Source: Synoicihabitans lomoniglobus (GTDB taxonomy: Bacteria; Verrucomicrobiota; Verrucomicrobiia; Opitutales; Opitutaceae). Taken from it: 64,000 nucleotides of DNA. Positions 29,100 through 37,717 of this stretch are shown here, piece by piece. Where the stretch lies: the NCBI RefSeq assembly GCF_029023725.1, contig NZ_CP119075.1, positions 4,707,501 through 4,771,500 of the forward strand. The letters are read 5' to 3'. A program made the position numbers and the translations under genes. A model generated the notes under the pieces. It was not told the origin of the DNA. It worked only from the letters and a program-made list of their open reading frames with translations, and did no database searches. Positions within the stretch are counted from its first letter, which is position 1. Every line of letters starts with the position of its first letter.

Positions 29100-30317
29100 T
29101 CATATGACGGGAGAATCGACGGAAGGCGCTGCCTGCGAGGTCCAACCATCCGCCGCGACGCTCAGCAGTCCGCTCACCGCATAGGCGTCGCGCATGGCCA
29201 TTTCGAGGCCGCTGACATTCGGCACCGCGTCGGTCGAATCCGGGGTCGCGCTCCAATGCACAATGGAGGGGTCGAAGTTCTCGATCGTCGCCCCATCCAG
29301 GAGAGATTCCACAAACGCGGTGTGCTGCGTCGCCATGCGCGGCGCGCACACGGGATGGGCTTGATCCTGCAACCGGCGCAATACGGCCGCCATCATGTGT
29401 TGCCGGGCGCCGTTTACATCCAACAGCGGGTGCGTGCGTTTCTGGCCGTCTCCATTTTTCAACCACGCCTCACTTTCATAGCTCCAGCACGCGGTGCCGG
29501 TGGACCCCTTGATCTCGATCAACGGCTCCACCGTGGCCCGACTGGCGTGACTGGCACCGAACCACAGCTCGACGCCGGCCGCCGTGCGCGATCGCACGAC
29601 GCCGGTGTCGAAGCTTTCAATCGCATGAGCACGATACAATTCGGCATCCGCGATCTCCGCCGCCGCGACTTCTTCCTCGCGCGGATCGGCAAAAAACAAG
29701 CTGAGCATGACGAAATGCGCGAAGGCATTGCTGAGCGGAGAATCATACACGGGCTGACCGCGCAGCGACAGACAACCCGCCCAGTCATTCCGTTCAAAGT
29801 AACGGCGGGCGCGCGGCCACAGGCCCAGGAAACGCACCGATTCAACCCGACCGATGGCTCCGCGCACCAGTTCCTTCTTCAACCACTGCGTGCCGGGCTC
29901 GTAGTAGTCCTGGAAACCCACGGCGACGAAACGGCCGGTCTCGCGCTCCGCCGTCGCAATCGCATCGGCTTCTCGCCGCGTGGCGCACAGCGGTTTTTCC
30001 ACCAACACATTCGCACCGTGCCGCAAGGCGGCGATCGTCATGCGCGCGTGCCAGTGGATCCCGGTGGGGACCATGCACAGATCGAGAGCCCCGTCTTCCG
30101 CCGCAAACATGGCGTCATAATCTGCATAGATCGCACAACCCTGCTCCTGTAATTCGGCCACCAACACCCGCTCCTCGTCGGGGTTGATCACGACCGCCGC
30201 GACCAGTCGCAGTTGACCTTGAGCCTGACATTCCTGCGCCAGTTGGAGATGGATTCGACCATAGCCGGAAACGCCGATCAAAGCGACGCGGGGGCATGAG
30301 GGGGAGGGGTTTGACAT
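29100..30317 (-). CDS. Gfo/Idh/MocA-family NAD(P)-dependent oxidoreductase
   Basis: 405 residues, no signal peptide, so cytoplasmic. The N-terminal Rossmann segment (RVALIGVSGYGRIHLQLA) is followed by the family's VEKPLCATRREAD, with the E-K-P triad, near residue 110, and a C-terminal substrate domain. Members oxidise or epimerise sugars, inositols and uronate derivatives. It is upstream of the TonB receptor gene in the same orientation but with a 281-base gap containing a palindromic site, so the two may be separate units. A substrate derived from rhamnogalacturonan is likely but not shown. Confidence 0.8.
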   Translation of the reverse strand: MSNPSPSCPRVALIGVSGYGRIHLQLAQECQAQGQLRLVAAVVINPDEERVLVAELQEQGCAIYADYDAMFAAEDGALDLCMVPTGIHWHARMTIAALRHGANVLVEKPLCATRREADAIATAERETGRFVAVGFQDYYEPGTQWLKKELVRGAIGRVESVRFLGLWPRARRYFERNDWAGCLSLRGQPVYDSPLSNAFAHFVMLSLFFADPREEEVAAAEIADAELYRAHAIESFDTGVVRSRTAAGVELWFGASHASRATVEPLIEIKGSTGTACWSYESEAWLKNGDGQKRTHPLLDVNGARQHMMAAVLRRLQDQAHPVCAPRMATQHTAFVESLLDGATIENFDPSIVHWSATPDSTDAVPNVSGLEMAMRDAYAVSGLLSVAADGWTSQAAPSVDSPVI

Positions 30318-30335
30318 GAGCGAAGAGGAAGAGGC

Positions 30336-30403
30336 TTAGCGCCGGGGCGAAGGCATCGCTTTCGCGAGGCATTCCTGCCTCCGATCGCCGGAACCGGCGC
30401 TAA
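30336..30403. repeat. Branched palindromic element
   Basis: Outer arms TTAGCGCCGG (30336-30345) and CCGGCGCTAA (30394-30403) enclose two smaller hairpins: GCGAA/TTCGC and GAGGCA-TTCC-TGCCTC (30366-30381). It could be a REP-type unit, or a folded leader in the transcript of the oxidoreductase gene, whose start is 19 bases away. Confidence 0.5.
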
Positions 30404-30520
30404 AATCAGGCAAAACGAGGGATAAAGGGAAAGGGGTTCGATCACCCCGTCGCGAGAGACGAGGTGGAGCGGGGATCATGTCTACATCCTCGCCCCTTCG
30501 ACGCCACGCGATGGATTTTT

Positions 30521-30529
30521 TGACAGTCA
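30521..30529. promoter_or_regulatory. TGACAGTCA palindrome, candidate operator variant
   Basis: A 9-bp palindrome with TGAC in place of GGAC, 40 bases from the GGACTGTCC site at 30569. The two may be paired sites, about four helical turns apart centre to centre (48 bases). Confidence 0.35.
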
Positions 30530-30568
30530 GAGAAACGCCGCCCCCACCGCCCGGTTGCGACCAAAACT

Positions 30569-30577
30569 GGACTGTCC
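30569..30577. promoter_or_regulatory. GGACTGTCC palindrome, candidate operator
   Basis: The reverse orientation of the GGACAGTCC core, 52 bases before the GH106 start codon. This is a place where a repressor would block transcription. Confidence 0.5.
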
Positions 30578-30629
30578 GTGCCCGTAAATCATCGCTCCAC
30601 CCCACCCGTTCGGCCATCACGCGGGTCCC

Positions 30630-33257
30630 ATGCCCCTCCCTTCCCCTCGGCGGCGCGCCGTCGTCTCTTTGGCGCGGCCGCTCCTCGCCCTTTGCTCCGC
30701 CTCCCTCCTTTTCGCCGCGACGTCGCCCGATCCTCGGCCGTGGACGCGGTGGTGGTGGCCCGGGAGCGCCGTGGATCGCGCCGGTATCACCCAACAACTC
30801 GAAGCCTTCGCTCAGGCCGGTCTCGGCGGCGTCGAGATCACTCCGATCTATGGTGCTCAACACGCCGAGGATCGCTACCTGCCCTACCTCTCCCCCGCTT
30901 GGATGGAGGCACTCGCTCACACGACGCGCGAGGCCGCCCGGCTGGGGATGCAGGTCGACATGGCCACCGGCACGGGCTGGCCGTTCGGCGCGCCTTGGGT
31001 CGACCCGGCGGGCGGGTCACAAAAACTGGTGCAGGTCGACGGCCACCTCACCGGCGCCCCGACTCAAATGCAGGTCAAACGCGCCGCTCCCGGCGGCGAG
31101 GGCCTCGTGCTCGATCCTTACGCGGCCTCCGCCCTCCAGCGCTATTTGACACCCTTCGACGAGGCTTTCCGTCACATCGATCCATCCGGTATCCGGGCTC
31201 AATTTCACGACTCATTCGAATACTACGGCGCGGAATGGACCCCGGGCCTCGCCGCAGCATTCCGCGCCGCACATGGCTACGAACTCGATGATCACGCCGC
31301 CGAGCTTTTGACCGAAAATCCGCCTGCGGCAGGCAGTCCCGCCGCCGACGCCCTCGGACGTCTGAAAGCCGATTATCGCACCACCCTCGGCGAGCTCCAT
31401 CTGGACTATCTGCAGGCTTGGGCCGATTGGTCGCACGACCACGGATGGCTCGTGCGCAATCAATCGCACGGCGCGCCCGCCAACCTGCTCGATCTCTACG
31501 GCGCGGTTGATATCCCCGAGACGGAAACCTTCGGCTCGACCCTCTTCCCCATTCCCGGCCTGCGACGATCCCCCGACGAAATTCGCTCGGGTCAGGATCT
31601 GCCCGAGCCGCTCATGATGAAGATGGCTTCCTCCGCCGCCCACGTCATGGGCCGACCGCTCACCTCCAGCGAAACCTGCACGTGGCTGCGCGAGCATTGG
31701 AAGACCACCCTCGCCATGGCCAAACCCGAAATCGACCGGTTGTTTGTCAACGGCATCAATCACGTGCTCTACCACGGCACGGTATACTCGCCCCCCGACG
31801 CCGCGTGGCCCGGCTGGCTGTTTTATGCCTCGACCCAGTTCAATCCGAACAACCCGTGGTGGCAGGATTTCGCCGCGCTCAACGCCTATGTCACCCGCGT
31901 CCAAACCGTCCTCCAATCGGGCCAACCGGACAACGAGGTCCTCCTCTACTGGCCCTACGCGGATGTCGTCGACGACCCTTCCGGGCTGATCAAACAACTG
32001 GGCGTGCACCACGTCGACTGGCTCACCCACAGCCCGTTCGGCGCGGCGGCCCGCGAGTTGGCCCAGGCGGGCTTTGCCTGTGACTATGTGTCGGACGCTC
32101 AACTCGAAGCATCCCGTCCCACGGCGAACGGCGATCTCCAAACGCCCGGCCAAACCTACCGTTTGCTCGTGGTCCCGGCGGCGCGACGCATGCCACTCGC
32201 CACGTTGCGATACATCATCAGCATGGTTCGCCAAGGCACCCATGTCGTCATGCTCGCGCTGCCCGATGACGTTCCCGGCCTCGGCCACCTTCCGGCCCGT
32301 CGGGCCGAATTCGCCGGCCTCCTCGACGAGCTGCGTTCGCTCGCGACCGACACGTCGCTGCACCTCACGCTCGGTTCACCCGACGAACGCCGCAACCCAT
32401 TGATCGCAGTCGCCGCCCATCGAGGGCTCCGCCGGGAAACCATGGCGGCCGTCGGACTCGAGTATATCCGCCGCCGCACCGACGATGGCTTCGCCTATTT
32501 CATCACCAACCTCACCGGCGAATCATTCAACGCCTGGCTGCCCCTCGGCGCGCCCGCCACCACCGTGCGCCGCACCGATCCCCTTGACGGCATGGCCGGC
32601 GCTGCGCCCACGCGCATCGATGCGGCGGGAAAAACGTCCGTCCGCCTGCAGCTCGCGTCCGGGCAATCGGTTCTGCTCCATGCCACTTCCCCCGACCCCA
32701 CGACGCCCGCGCTGGCCGCGTGGCCGATCCTGGAGCCCGCCGGACCCGCCCAGCCCATCCCGGGCTCGTGGTCGATCCGCTTTCGCCGCGGCGGTCCGGT
32801 GTTGCCTCCTTCGGTCGGGTCGACGGCTCTCGGCAGTTGGACGGAGTTGCCGGATCCCGAGAATCAACGCTTCGCCGGCACCGCCCGCTATACCATCGAA
32901 TTCGACGCTCCTGTCGCGCCTCCCGGCACCACCGACTGGCTCCTGAATCTCGGCGACGTGCGTGAGAGCGCGCGCGTCCAACTCAATGGCCAACTCATCG
33001 GCACCGCCTGGAGCCTGCCGTTTCAACTTCGGCTCGATTCGGCCCTGCGGGCGGGCCGCAACGTGCTCGAAATCGATGTCACCAACCTCGCGGCCAATCG
33101 TATCCGCGATCTGGATCGCCGCGGCATCGACTGGCGCATCATGCACGAGATCAACTTCGTCAACATCCGTTACCGACCGTTCGATGCGAGCGACTGGCCG
33201 CTCACTCCGTCCGGCCTGCTCGGCCCGGTAACCCTCACGCCCCTGCGCCCCGAATAG
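30630..33257 (+). CDS. GH106 alpha-L-rhamnosidase
   Basis: 875 residues with a signal peptide (RRRAVVSLARPLLALCSASL, ending FAA). The beginning of the mature chain, RPWTRWWWPGSAVD, and GLGGVEITPIYG are GH106 signatures, followed by MATGTGWPFG, HDSFEYYGAEWTPG, the IPETETFGS strand and the SSETCTWLREHWKTTL region that contain the probable acidic catalytic residues. A C-terminal sandwich (VQLNGQLIGTAWSLPFQL) ends the protein. It is shorter than the GH106 part of the gene at 2563 because inserted domains are missing, yet the core looks complete. It acts outside the cytoplasm to release alpha-L-rhamnose. The next gene, an SDR, begins 53 bases later, so the rhamnosidase probably leads the sugar-oxidation transcript. 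Confidence 0.85.
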   Translation: MPLPSPRRRAVVSLARPLLALCSASLLFAATSPDPRPWTRWWWPGSAVDRAGITQQLEAFAQAGLGGVEITPIYGAQHAEDRYLPYLSPAWMEALAHTTREAARLGMQVDMATGTGWPFGAPWVDPAGGSQKLVQVDGHLTGAPTQMQVKRAAPGGEGLVLDPYAASALQRYLTPFDEAFRHIDPSGIRAQFHDSFEYYGAEWTPGLAAAFRAAHGYELDDHAAELLTENPPAAGSPAADALGRLKADYRTTLGELHLDYLQAWADWSHDHGWLVRNQSHGAPANLLDLYGAVDIPETETFGSTLFPIPGLRRSPDEIRSGQDLPEPLMMKMASSAAHVMGRPLTSSETCTWLREHWKTTLAMAKPEIDRLFVNGINHVLYHGTVYSPPDAAWPGWLFYASTQFNPNNPWWQDFAALNAYVTRVQTVLQSGQPDNEVLLYWPYADVVDDPSGLIKQLGVHHVDWLTHSPFGAAARELAQAGFACDYVSDAQLEASRPTANGDLQTPGQTYRLLVVPAARRMPLATLRYIISMVRQGTHVVMLALPDDVPGLGHLPARRAEFAGLLDELRSLATDTSLHLTLGSPDERRNPLIAVAAHRGLRRETMAAVGLEYIRRRTDDGFAYFITNLTGESFNAWLPLGAPATTVRRTDPLDGMAGAAPTRIDAAGKTSVRLQLASGQSVLLHATSPDPTTPALAAWPILEPAGPAQPIPGSWSIRFRRGGPVLPPSVGSTALGSWTELPDPENQRFAGTARYTIEFDAPVAPPGTTDWLLNLGDVRESARVQLNGQLIGTAWSLPFQLRLDSALRAGRNVLEIDVTNLAANRIRDLDRRGIDWRIMHEINFVNIRYRPFDASDWPLTPSGLLGPVTLTPLRPE

Positions 33258-33310
33258 ACATTGTGGGATTGGCACGCGGTCGCAGATCTCCACCATCCCT
33301 CTCTCACCCC

Positions 33311-34108
33311 ATGGATCTGCATCTTCGCGACCAAGTCGTTATCATCACCGGCGGTGCCAAAGGCATCGGACGCGCCATCGCCCTCGCCTTCGCCGCCGAG
33401 GGCGCGATTCCCTGCATAGTGGGTCGCAGTCCCGCCGAAGCCGACGCATTGGTCGCCACCATCGCGGCCGCGGGCGGGAGCGCCGCCGCTTTCCCGTGTG
33501 AGCTCACCGAGCCCACCGCCATCGCCGCCGCCGTGGAAAACATCGTCGCCCGCTTCGGTCGCATCGACGTGCTGGTCCACAATGCCGGGGTCAACGATGG
33601 GGTGGGACTCGATGCCGGCATCGCCGCCTTTCGCACCTCCCTCGAACGCAATCTGGTGCACGTCTACGAACTCACCCGGCTTTGCCTCCCGCAACTGACT
33701 GCAGCGAAGGGCGCCATCGTCAACATTGGCAGCAAGTGCTCGATCACCGGCCAGGGCGGCACCAACGGCTACGCCGCCGCCAAAGGGGCCATGAACAGCC
33801 TCACCCGCGAGTGGGGCGTCGAACTCGCCCCGCGCGGCATCCGCGTGAACTGCGTGCTCCCCGCCGAGGTCATGACCCCGCAATATGCCCACTGGATCAG
33901 CTCGCGGCCCGACCCCGACGCCGCGCTGGCGGCGATCCGCGCCACCATTCCCCTCGGCCAACGCATGACCACCGCCGAGGAAATCGCCGACACCGTCGTG
34001 TTTGTGGCTTCGCCCCGTTCCAGCCACACCACCGGCCAACTACTGTATGTCGACGGCGGATACATTCACTTCGACCGCGCCGTCACCCACCCCGGCGCCA
34101 GCGCCTGA
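33311..34108 (+). CDS. Short-chain dehydrogenase, probable L-fucose/L-rhamnose dehydrogenase
   Basis: 265 residues from ATG 33311; a frame opening 16 codons upstream is less likely because it covers the gap to the GH106 gene. Classical SDR features: TGGAKGIG for the nucleotide, NAGVN, catalytic Ser in NIGSKCS and Y-A-A-A-K. The first step of non-phosphorylating L-fucose or L-rhamnose oxidation is carried out by such an SDR, and its partners (mutarotase, second SDR, L-fuconate dehydratase) follow in order. The assignment to the first step, rather than to a later one, is inferred from position and the absence of other candidates. Confidence 0.7.
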   Translation: MDLHLRDQVVIITGGAKGIGRAIALAFAAEGAIPCIVGRSPAEADALVATIAAAGGSAAAFPCELTEPTAIAAAVENIVARFGRIDVLVHNAGVNDGVGLDAGIAAFRTSLERNLVHVYELTRLCLPQLTAAKGAIVNIGSKCSITGQGGTNGYAAAKGAMNSLTREWGVELAPRGIRVNCVLPAEVMTPQYAHWISSRPDPDAALAAIRATIPLGQRMTTAEEIADTVVFVASPRSSHTTGQLLYVDGGYIHFDRAVTHPGASA

Positions 34109-34116
34109 TCGTTCCG

Positions 34117-34458
34117 ATGAGCGCTCCCGTCAAGCCTGTCCGCTACGGCCAAACGCTCCGCGTCCGCCCCGAGTCCTTCGAAGCATACCGACGGGCGCAT
34201 GCCGCGGTCTGGCCCGACGTGCTCGCCACCATTGCCCGCTGCAACATCCGCAACTACTCCATCTTCCACCGGGCGGGTGAACTGTTCGCTTATTTCGAAT
34301 ACTGGGGCGATGACTTCGCGGCCGACATGAAGGCGATGGCCGCCGATCCCGCCACGCAGCGCTGGTGGGCGGTCACCGCGCCCATGCAGGAACCCTACGC
34401 CGATCGCGCTCCCGGTGATTGGTGGTCAAACATGGAGGAAGTTTTCCACGTCGACTGA
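34117..34458 (+). CDS. L-rhamnose/L-fucose mutarotase (DUF718 family)
   Basis: 113 residues from ATG 34117, 8 bases after the SDR stop; the same frame is open far upstream but overlaps the SDR gene. The family pattern is clear: RYGQTLRVRPESFEAYRRAH, RNYSIFHRAGELFAYFEYW and the terminal EEVFHVD. It resembles RhaM at 12789 but is a separate paralogue, which fits a role with a different 6-deoxysugar, such as L-fucose, in the oxidation unit. Mutarotation would supply the anomer used by the SDR. Confidence 0.8.
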   Translation: MSAPVKPVRYGQTLRVRPESFEAYRRAHAAVWPDVLATIARCNIRNYSIFHRAGELFAYFEYWGDDFAADMKAMAADPATQRWWAVTAPMQEPYADRAPGDWWSNMEEVFHVD

Positions 34459-34631
34459 TCATCCGCCATGCGTGTCCGTATCACTGACAAACCGGTAAAC
34501 TCACGCGGCACGTCCCGCCTTTCCGGCGGTGGGCTCGACACCGCCCGCCCGCTCGTTTGCGATCGGGTCCATCCTGTTCCGTCATCGCCCCTCTCCGCCC
34601 ACCGCCACGGTGCCTGCCGCTTGATCTGACC

Positions 34632-35387
34632 ATGTTCTCTCTCACCACCAAAACCGCTCTCGTCACCGGTGCCGGCTCCGGTATCGGACTCGCCATTGCC
34701 CGGTTGTTTGCCCGGCAGGGGGCCAAAGTTTGGGTCGTTGATCGCGACCTCACCGCCGGCGAAGCCGCGGTCGCGGCGATTCGCGAGGCGGGCCACGACG
34801 CCGAGTTTGCCGCGCTCGACGTGAGCGATCCCGAGGCCGTCGAAGCCTTGCGCGGTCGACTGCCCCGGCTTGATTTGCTCGTCAACAACGCGGGCATCGG
34901 CCACGTGGGCAACCTGCTCGCAACGGCCGCCGCCGACCTTGATCGCCTGCATGCCGTCAATGTTCGGGGTCCCTTCAACCTCTGCCACGCGTTTGTCCCC
35001 GCCATGCTCGAACACGGTGCCGGCAGCGTGATCAATCTGGCGTCCGTCGCCGGCATCGTGGCGGTGCGCGATCGCCTCGCCTACACCACGACCAAATTTG
35101 CCATCGTCGGCTTGACCAAGGCCCTCGCTCTCGACCACTCCCACACCGGCGTGCGCTTCAACGCCATCTGCCCCGGCCGCGTCGAGACACCGTTTGTCCA
35201 GGCCCGCATCGCCGAATACCCCGATCCGGAAAAAGCTTACCGCGAAATGGCCTCGACCCAGCTGGCGCAGCGCATGATCCGACCCGACGAAATTGCTTCC
35301 GCCGCCCTCTACCTCGCCGCCGACGCGTCCGCCATGGTGACCGGCAGCACCCTCATGATCGACGGCGGCTGGAGCGCCGGCAAATAA
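34632..35387 (+). CDS. Short-chain dehydrogenase, probable 2-keto-3-deoxy-L-fuconate dehydrogenase
   Basis: 251 residues from ATG 34632; the frame extends 25 codons upstream without SDR sequence. Motifs: TGAGSGIG, NNAGIGH, catalytic Ser in NLASVAG, Y-T-T-T-K, and the late INxICPG-type segment FNAICPGRVETPFVQARI. The last feature and overall layout resemble the DHRS6/2-keto-3-deoxy-L-fuconate dehydrogenase branch of SDRs. That enzyme oxidises the product of L-fuconate dehydratase, whose gene is next. The 173-base gap before this gene may hold an internal promoter, but no clear one was seen. Confidence 0.75.
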   Translation: MFSLTTKTALVTGAGSGIGLAIARLFARQGAKVWVVDRDLTAGEAAVAAIREAGHDAEFAALDVSDPEAVEALRGRLPRLDLLVNNAGIGHVGNLLATAAADLDRLHAVNVRGPFNLCHAFVPAMLEHGAGSVINLASVAGIVAVRDRLAYTTTKFAIVGLTKALALDHSHTGVRFNAICPGRVETPFVQARIAEYPDPEKAYREMASTQLAQRMIRPDEIASAALYLAADASAMVTGSTLMIDGGWSAGK

Positions 35388-35427
35388 CCGGCTTCGTTCC
35401 TCCCCTCCTGTTTCTGCTTTCCCCATC

Positions 35428-36768
35428 ATGTCACTCTCCGGCCGCATCACCGATATTCACGTCCACGACGTTCGTTTTCCCACTTCCCTCGCTCTCGACG
35501 GGTCCGACGCGATGAACGCAGATCCGGATTACTCCGCCGCCTACGTGGTCCTGGAAACCGACCGCACGGACGGTCTCGCCGGCCACGGCCTCACCTTCAC
35601 GATCGGCCGGGGCAACGATATCGTCGCCGCCGCGATCGCCAGCCTGCGGCCCCTCGTCATCGGCCTCTCCCTCGCCGACTTCGCCGCCACCCCCGGGGCC
35701 ACCTGGAAACACCTCACCGGCGATTCCCAACTCCGTTGGCTGGGCCCGGAAAAAGGCGTCATCCACCTCGCCACCGCCGCCGTCGTCAATGCGCTCTGGG
35801 ACCTCTGGGCCAAGGCCGTCGACAAACCACTCTGGAAACTGCTCGTCGATCTCTCGCCCGCGCAAATCGTCGAGATGGTCGACTGGCGCTACCTCACCGA
35901 TGCGCTCACGCCCGACGAAGCCCTGGCCATGTTGGAAAAACTCGCGCCGACTCGCGCCACCCGCGAAGCCGAGATCCTCGCTCGCGGTTATCCCGCCTAC
36001 ACCACCTCCGCCGGCTGGCTCGGCTACGAGGATGAGAAGATTCGACGCCTCTGCGCCGAAGGCATCGAGCAGGGATTCACCCACTTCAAACTCAAGGTCG
36101 GCGCCGATCGCGCCGACGACCTCCGACGCGCCCGCGTCATGCGCGACGCCATTGGCCCAGACCGCGCCATGATGATCGACGCCAACCAACGTTGGGACGT
36201 GGACGTCGCGATCGACTGGGTGACCAGCCTCGCCGAGTGCCGCCCGCTCTGGATCGAGGAACCGACCTCGCCCGACGATATCCTCGGCCACGCCGCCATC
36301 GCGCGCGGCGTGCGTCCACTCGGCATCGGGGTCGCCACCGGCGAGCACTGCCAGAACCGGGTCATGTTCAAACAACTGCTCCAGGCCGACGCCATCGACT
36401 TTTGCCAGATCGATTCGTGCCGCCTCGCCGGCGTGAACGAGGTCGTCGCCGTGCTGCTGCTGGCGGCGAAATTCAACACCCCCGTCTGCCCTCACGCCGG
36501 CGGTGTCGGACTCTGTGAATACGTGCAGCACGAATCCATCTTCGACTACATCTGCGTCAGCGGTTCGCTCGACGGACGCATCACTGAATTCGTCGATCAC
36601 CTGCATGAGCACTTCGTCGATCCTTGCGTGGTGCGCGACGGTCACTACGTCGCCCCCACCGCACCGGGCACCAACATCACGCTCAAACCCGAATCGCTCA
36701 CCACCCACACCTTTCCCGACGGCCAAGTCTGGCGTGATCTGCGCGCCAACGCCCCCCTTCGCTCATGA
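35428..36768 (+). CDS. L-fuconate dehydratase (enolase superfamily)
   Basis: 446 residues, cytoplasmic. The mandelate-racemase-type barrel shows the KxK pair Lys221/Lys223 (HFKLKVG), the metal ligands Asp251 (MIDANQRWD), Glu in WIEEPTSPDD and Glu in ATGEHCQN, and the catalytic His in CPHAGGVGL. These match the residues known for Xanthomonas FucD, and the sequence context HAGGVGLCEYVQH is characteristic of that enzyme rather than of L-rhamnonate dehydratase. It dehydrates L-fuconate to 2-keto-3-deoxy-L-fuconate. It is 40 bases downstream of the SDR gene and overlaps the next gene by 4 bases (ATGA). Confidence 0.85.
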   Translation: MSLSGRITDIHVHDVRFPTSLALDGSDAMNADPDYSAAYVVLETDRTDGLAGHGLTFTIGRGNDIVAAAIASLRPLVIGLSLADFAATPGATWKHLTGDSQLRWLGPEKGVIHLATAAVVNALWDLWAKAVDKPLWKLLVDLSPAQIVEMVDWRYLTDALTPDEALAMLEKLAPTRATREAEILARGYPAYTTSAGWLGYEDEKIRRLCAEGIEQGFTHFKLKVGADRADDLRRARVMRDAIGPDRAMMIDANQRWDVDVAIDWVTSLAECRPLWIEEPTSPDDILGHAAIARGVRPLGIGVATGEHCQNRVMFKQLLQADAIDFCQIDSCRLAGVNEVVAVLLLAAKFNTPVCPHAGGVGLCEYVQHESIFDYICVSGSLDGRITEFVDHLHEHFVDPCVVRDGHYVAPTAPGTNITLKPESLTTHTFPDGQVWRDLRANAPLRS

Positions 36769-37679
36769 AATCCCCGCTGCTCCTCGCCCTCCTCGTCTCC
36801 ACCTCCGTGCTCGCCTCCGCGGCCCTGCCTCCCGACGGCACCATCCTCCCTCTCTGGCCCGAGGGCGTCCCGGCGCAGCAAGCCGCAGCCGCGGCCGAAC
36901 AATTCGAAGACGGCCGCTACAGCGCGGTGCACGAACCCACCCTCACCTACTACGCCGCCGGCGTCGACCGCGCCAACGGCACCACCGTGGTGGTGTGCCC
37001 GGGAGGCGGATACAGCATTCTGTCCTGGGAACGCGAAGGCATCGCCTACGCCAAATGGCTCAACCACCTCGGCGTCTCCGCCTTTCTCCTGAAAAGCCGG
37101 CTCAAGGAATACGGTCACCCTTATCCACTGCAGGACGTGCTGCGCGCCATCCGCACCGTGCGTTCCCGCGCGCAGGAGTTCGGCGTCGATCCGGAGCACA
37201 TCGGCGTAATGGGCAGCTCGGCCGGCGGCCACCTGGCCGCCTCGGCCTCGACGCTGTTTGACCATCCGGACGGCAAGACCGGCGCGGAGATCGATGCGGT
37301 CAGCGCCCGGCCCGATTTCGCCATCCTCATGTATCCGGTCATATCCATGGTCGACGGAGTGACCCACAATGGATCCCGCACCAACATCACCCGCGGCGAT
37401 TCCGCCTTGCTCAAACTGCTGTCATTGGAGGACCAAGTCACCGCCGCCACGCCTCCGACGATCATCATTCATACCCAGGATGATCGCTCCGTGCCGGTGG
37501 CCAACGCTTTGCGCTACTACGACGCCATGTGCCGGGCGGGCGTGCCCGGCGAACTCTACATTTTTCAACATGGCCCCCACGGCATGGCCATGAATCCGGG
37601 CCTCGGCACCGCTTCCGATTGGCCCGCGCGCGCCGCGGCGTGGCTCCGCGACCGCGACCTCATCGCGACCAATCAGTAA
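36765..37679 (+). CDS. Exported alpha/beta hydrolase (BD-FAE/acetyl esterase-like)
   Basis: 304 residues with a signal peptide (MKSPLLLALLVSTSVLASAA). The hydrolase fold shows the oxyanion motif V-C-P-G-G-G-Y, nucleophile GSSAGG, an acid Asp in HTQDDRSVP and His in QHGPHGM. Such proteins remove acetyl or feruloyl groups from plant polysaccharides. The ATG overlaps the stop of the fuconate dehydratase gene by 4 bases, indicating translational coupling. Because it is exported it is unlikely to be the missing sugar lactonase or the final diketo-acid hydrolase of the fucose pathway. Confidence 0.8.
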   Translation: MKSPLLLALLVSTSVLASAALPPDGTILPLWPEGVPAQQAAAAAEQFEDGRYSAVHEPTLTYYAAGVDRANGTTVVVCPGGGYSILSWEREGIAYAKWLNHLGVSAFLLKSRLKEYGHPYPLQDVLRAIRTVRSRAQEFGVDPEHIGVMGSSAGGHLAASASTLFDHPDGKTGAEIDAVSARPDFAILMYPVISMVDGVTHNGSRTNITRGDSALLKLLSLEDQVTAATPPTIIIHTQDDRSVPVANALRYYDAMCRAGVPGELYIFQHGPHGMAMNPGLGTASDWPARAAAWLRDRDLIATNQ

Positions 37680-37717
37680 ACGTCCCGTCCCGCGCCAGCC
37701 GAAAACCGCGCCCGAAA

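Larger units (their letters stand above)
30318..30629. other. Divergent promoter region between the oxidoreductase and GH106 genes
   Basis: 312 bases without a gene. It holds a folded palindromic element (30336-30403), a TGACAGTCA site (30521-30529) and a GGACTGTCC site (30569-30577), the last 52 bases before the GH106 ATG. Confidence 0.6.

Noticed and set aside
36765..37679. Candidate sugar lactonase for the fucose pathway
   Set aside because: It has a signal peptide and esterase motifs GSSAGG and PGGGY; a cytoplasmic pathway enzyme would not be exported.
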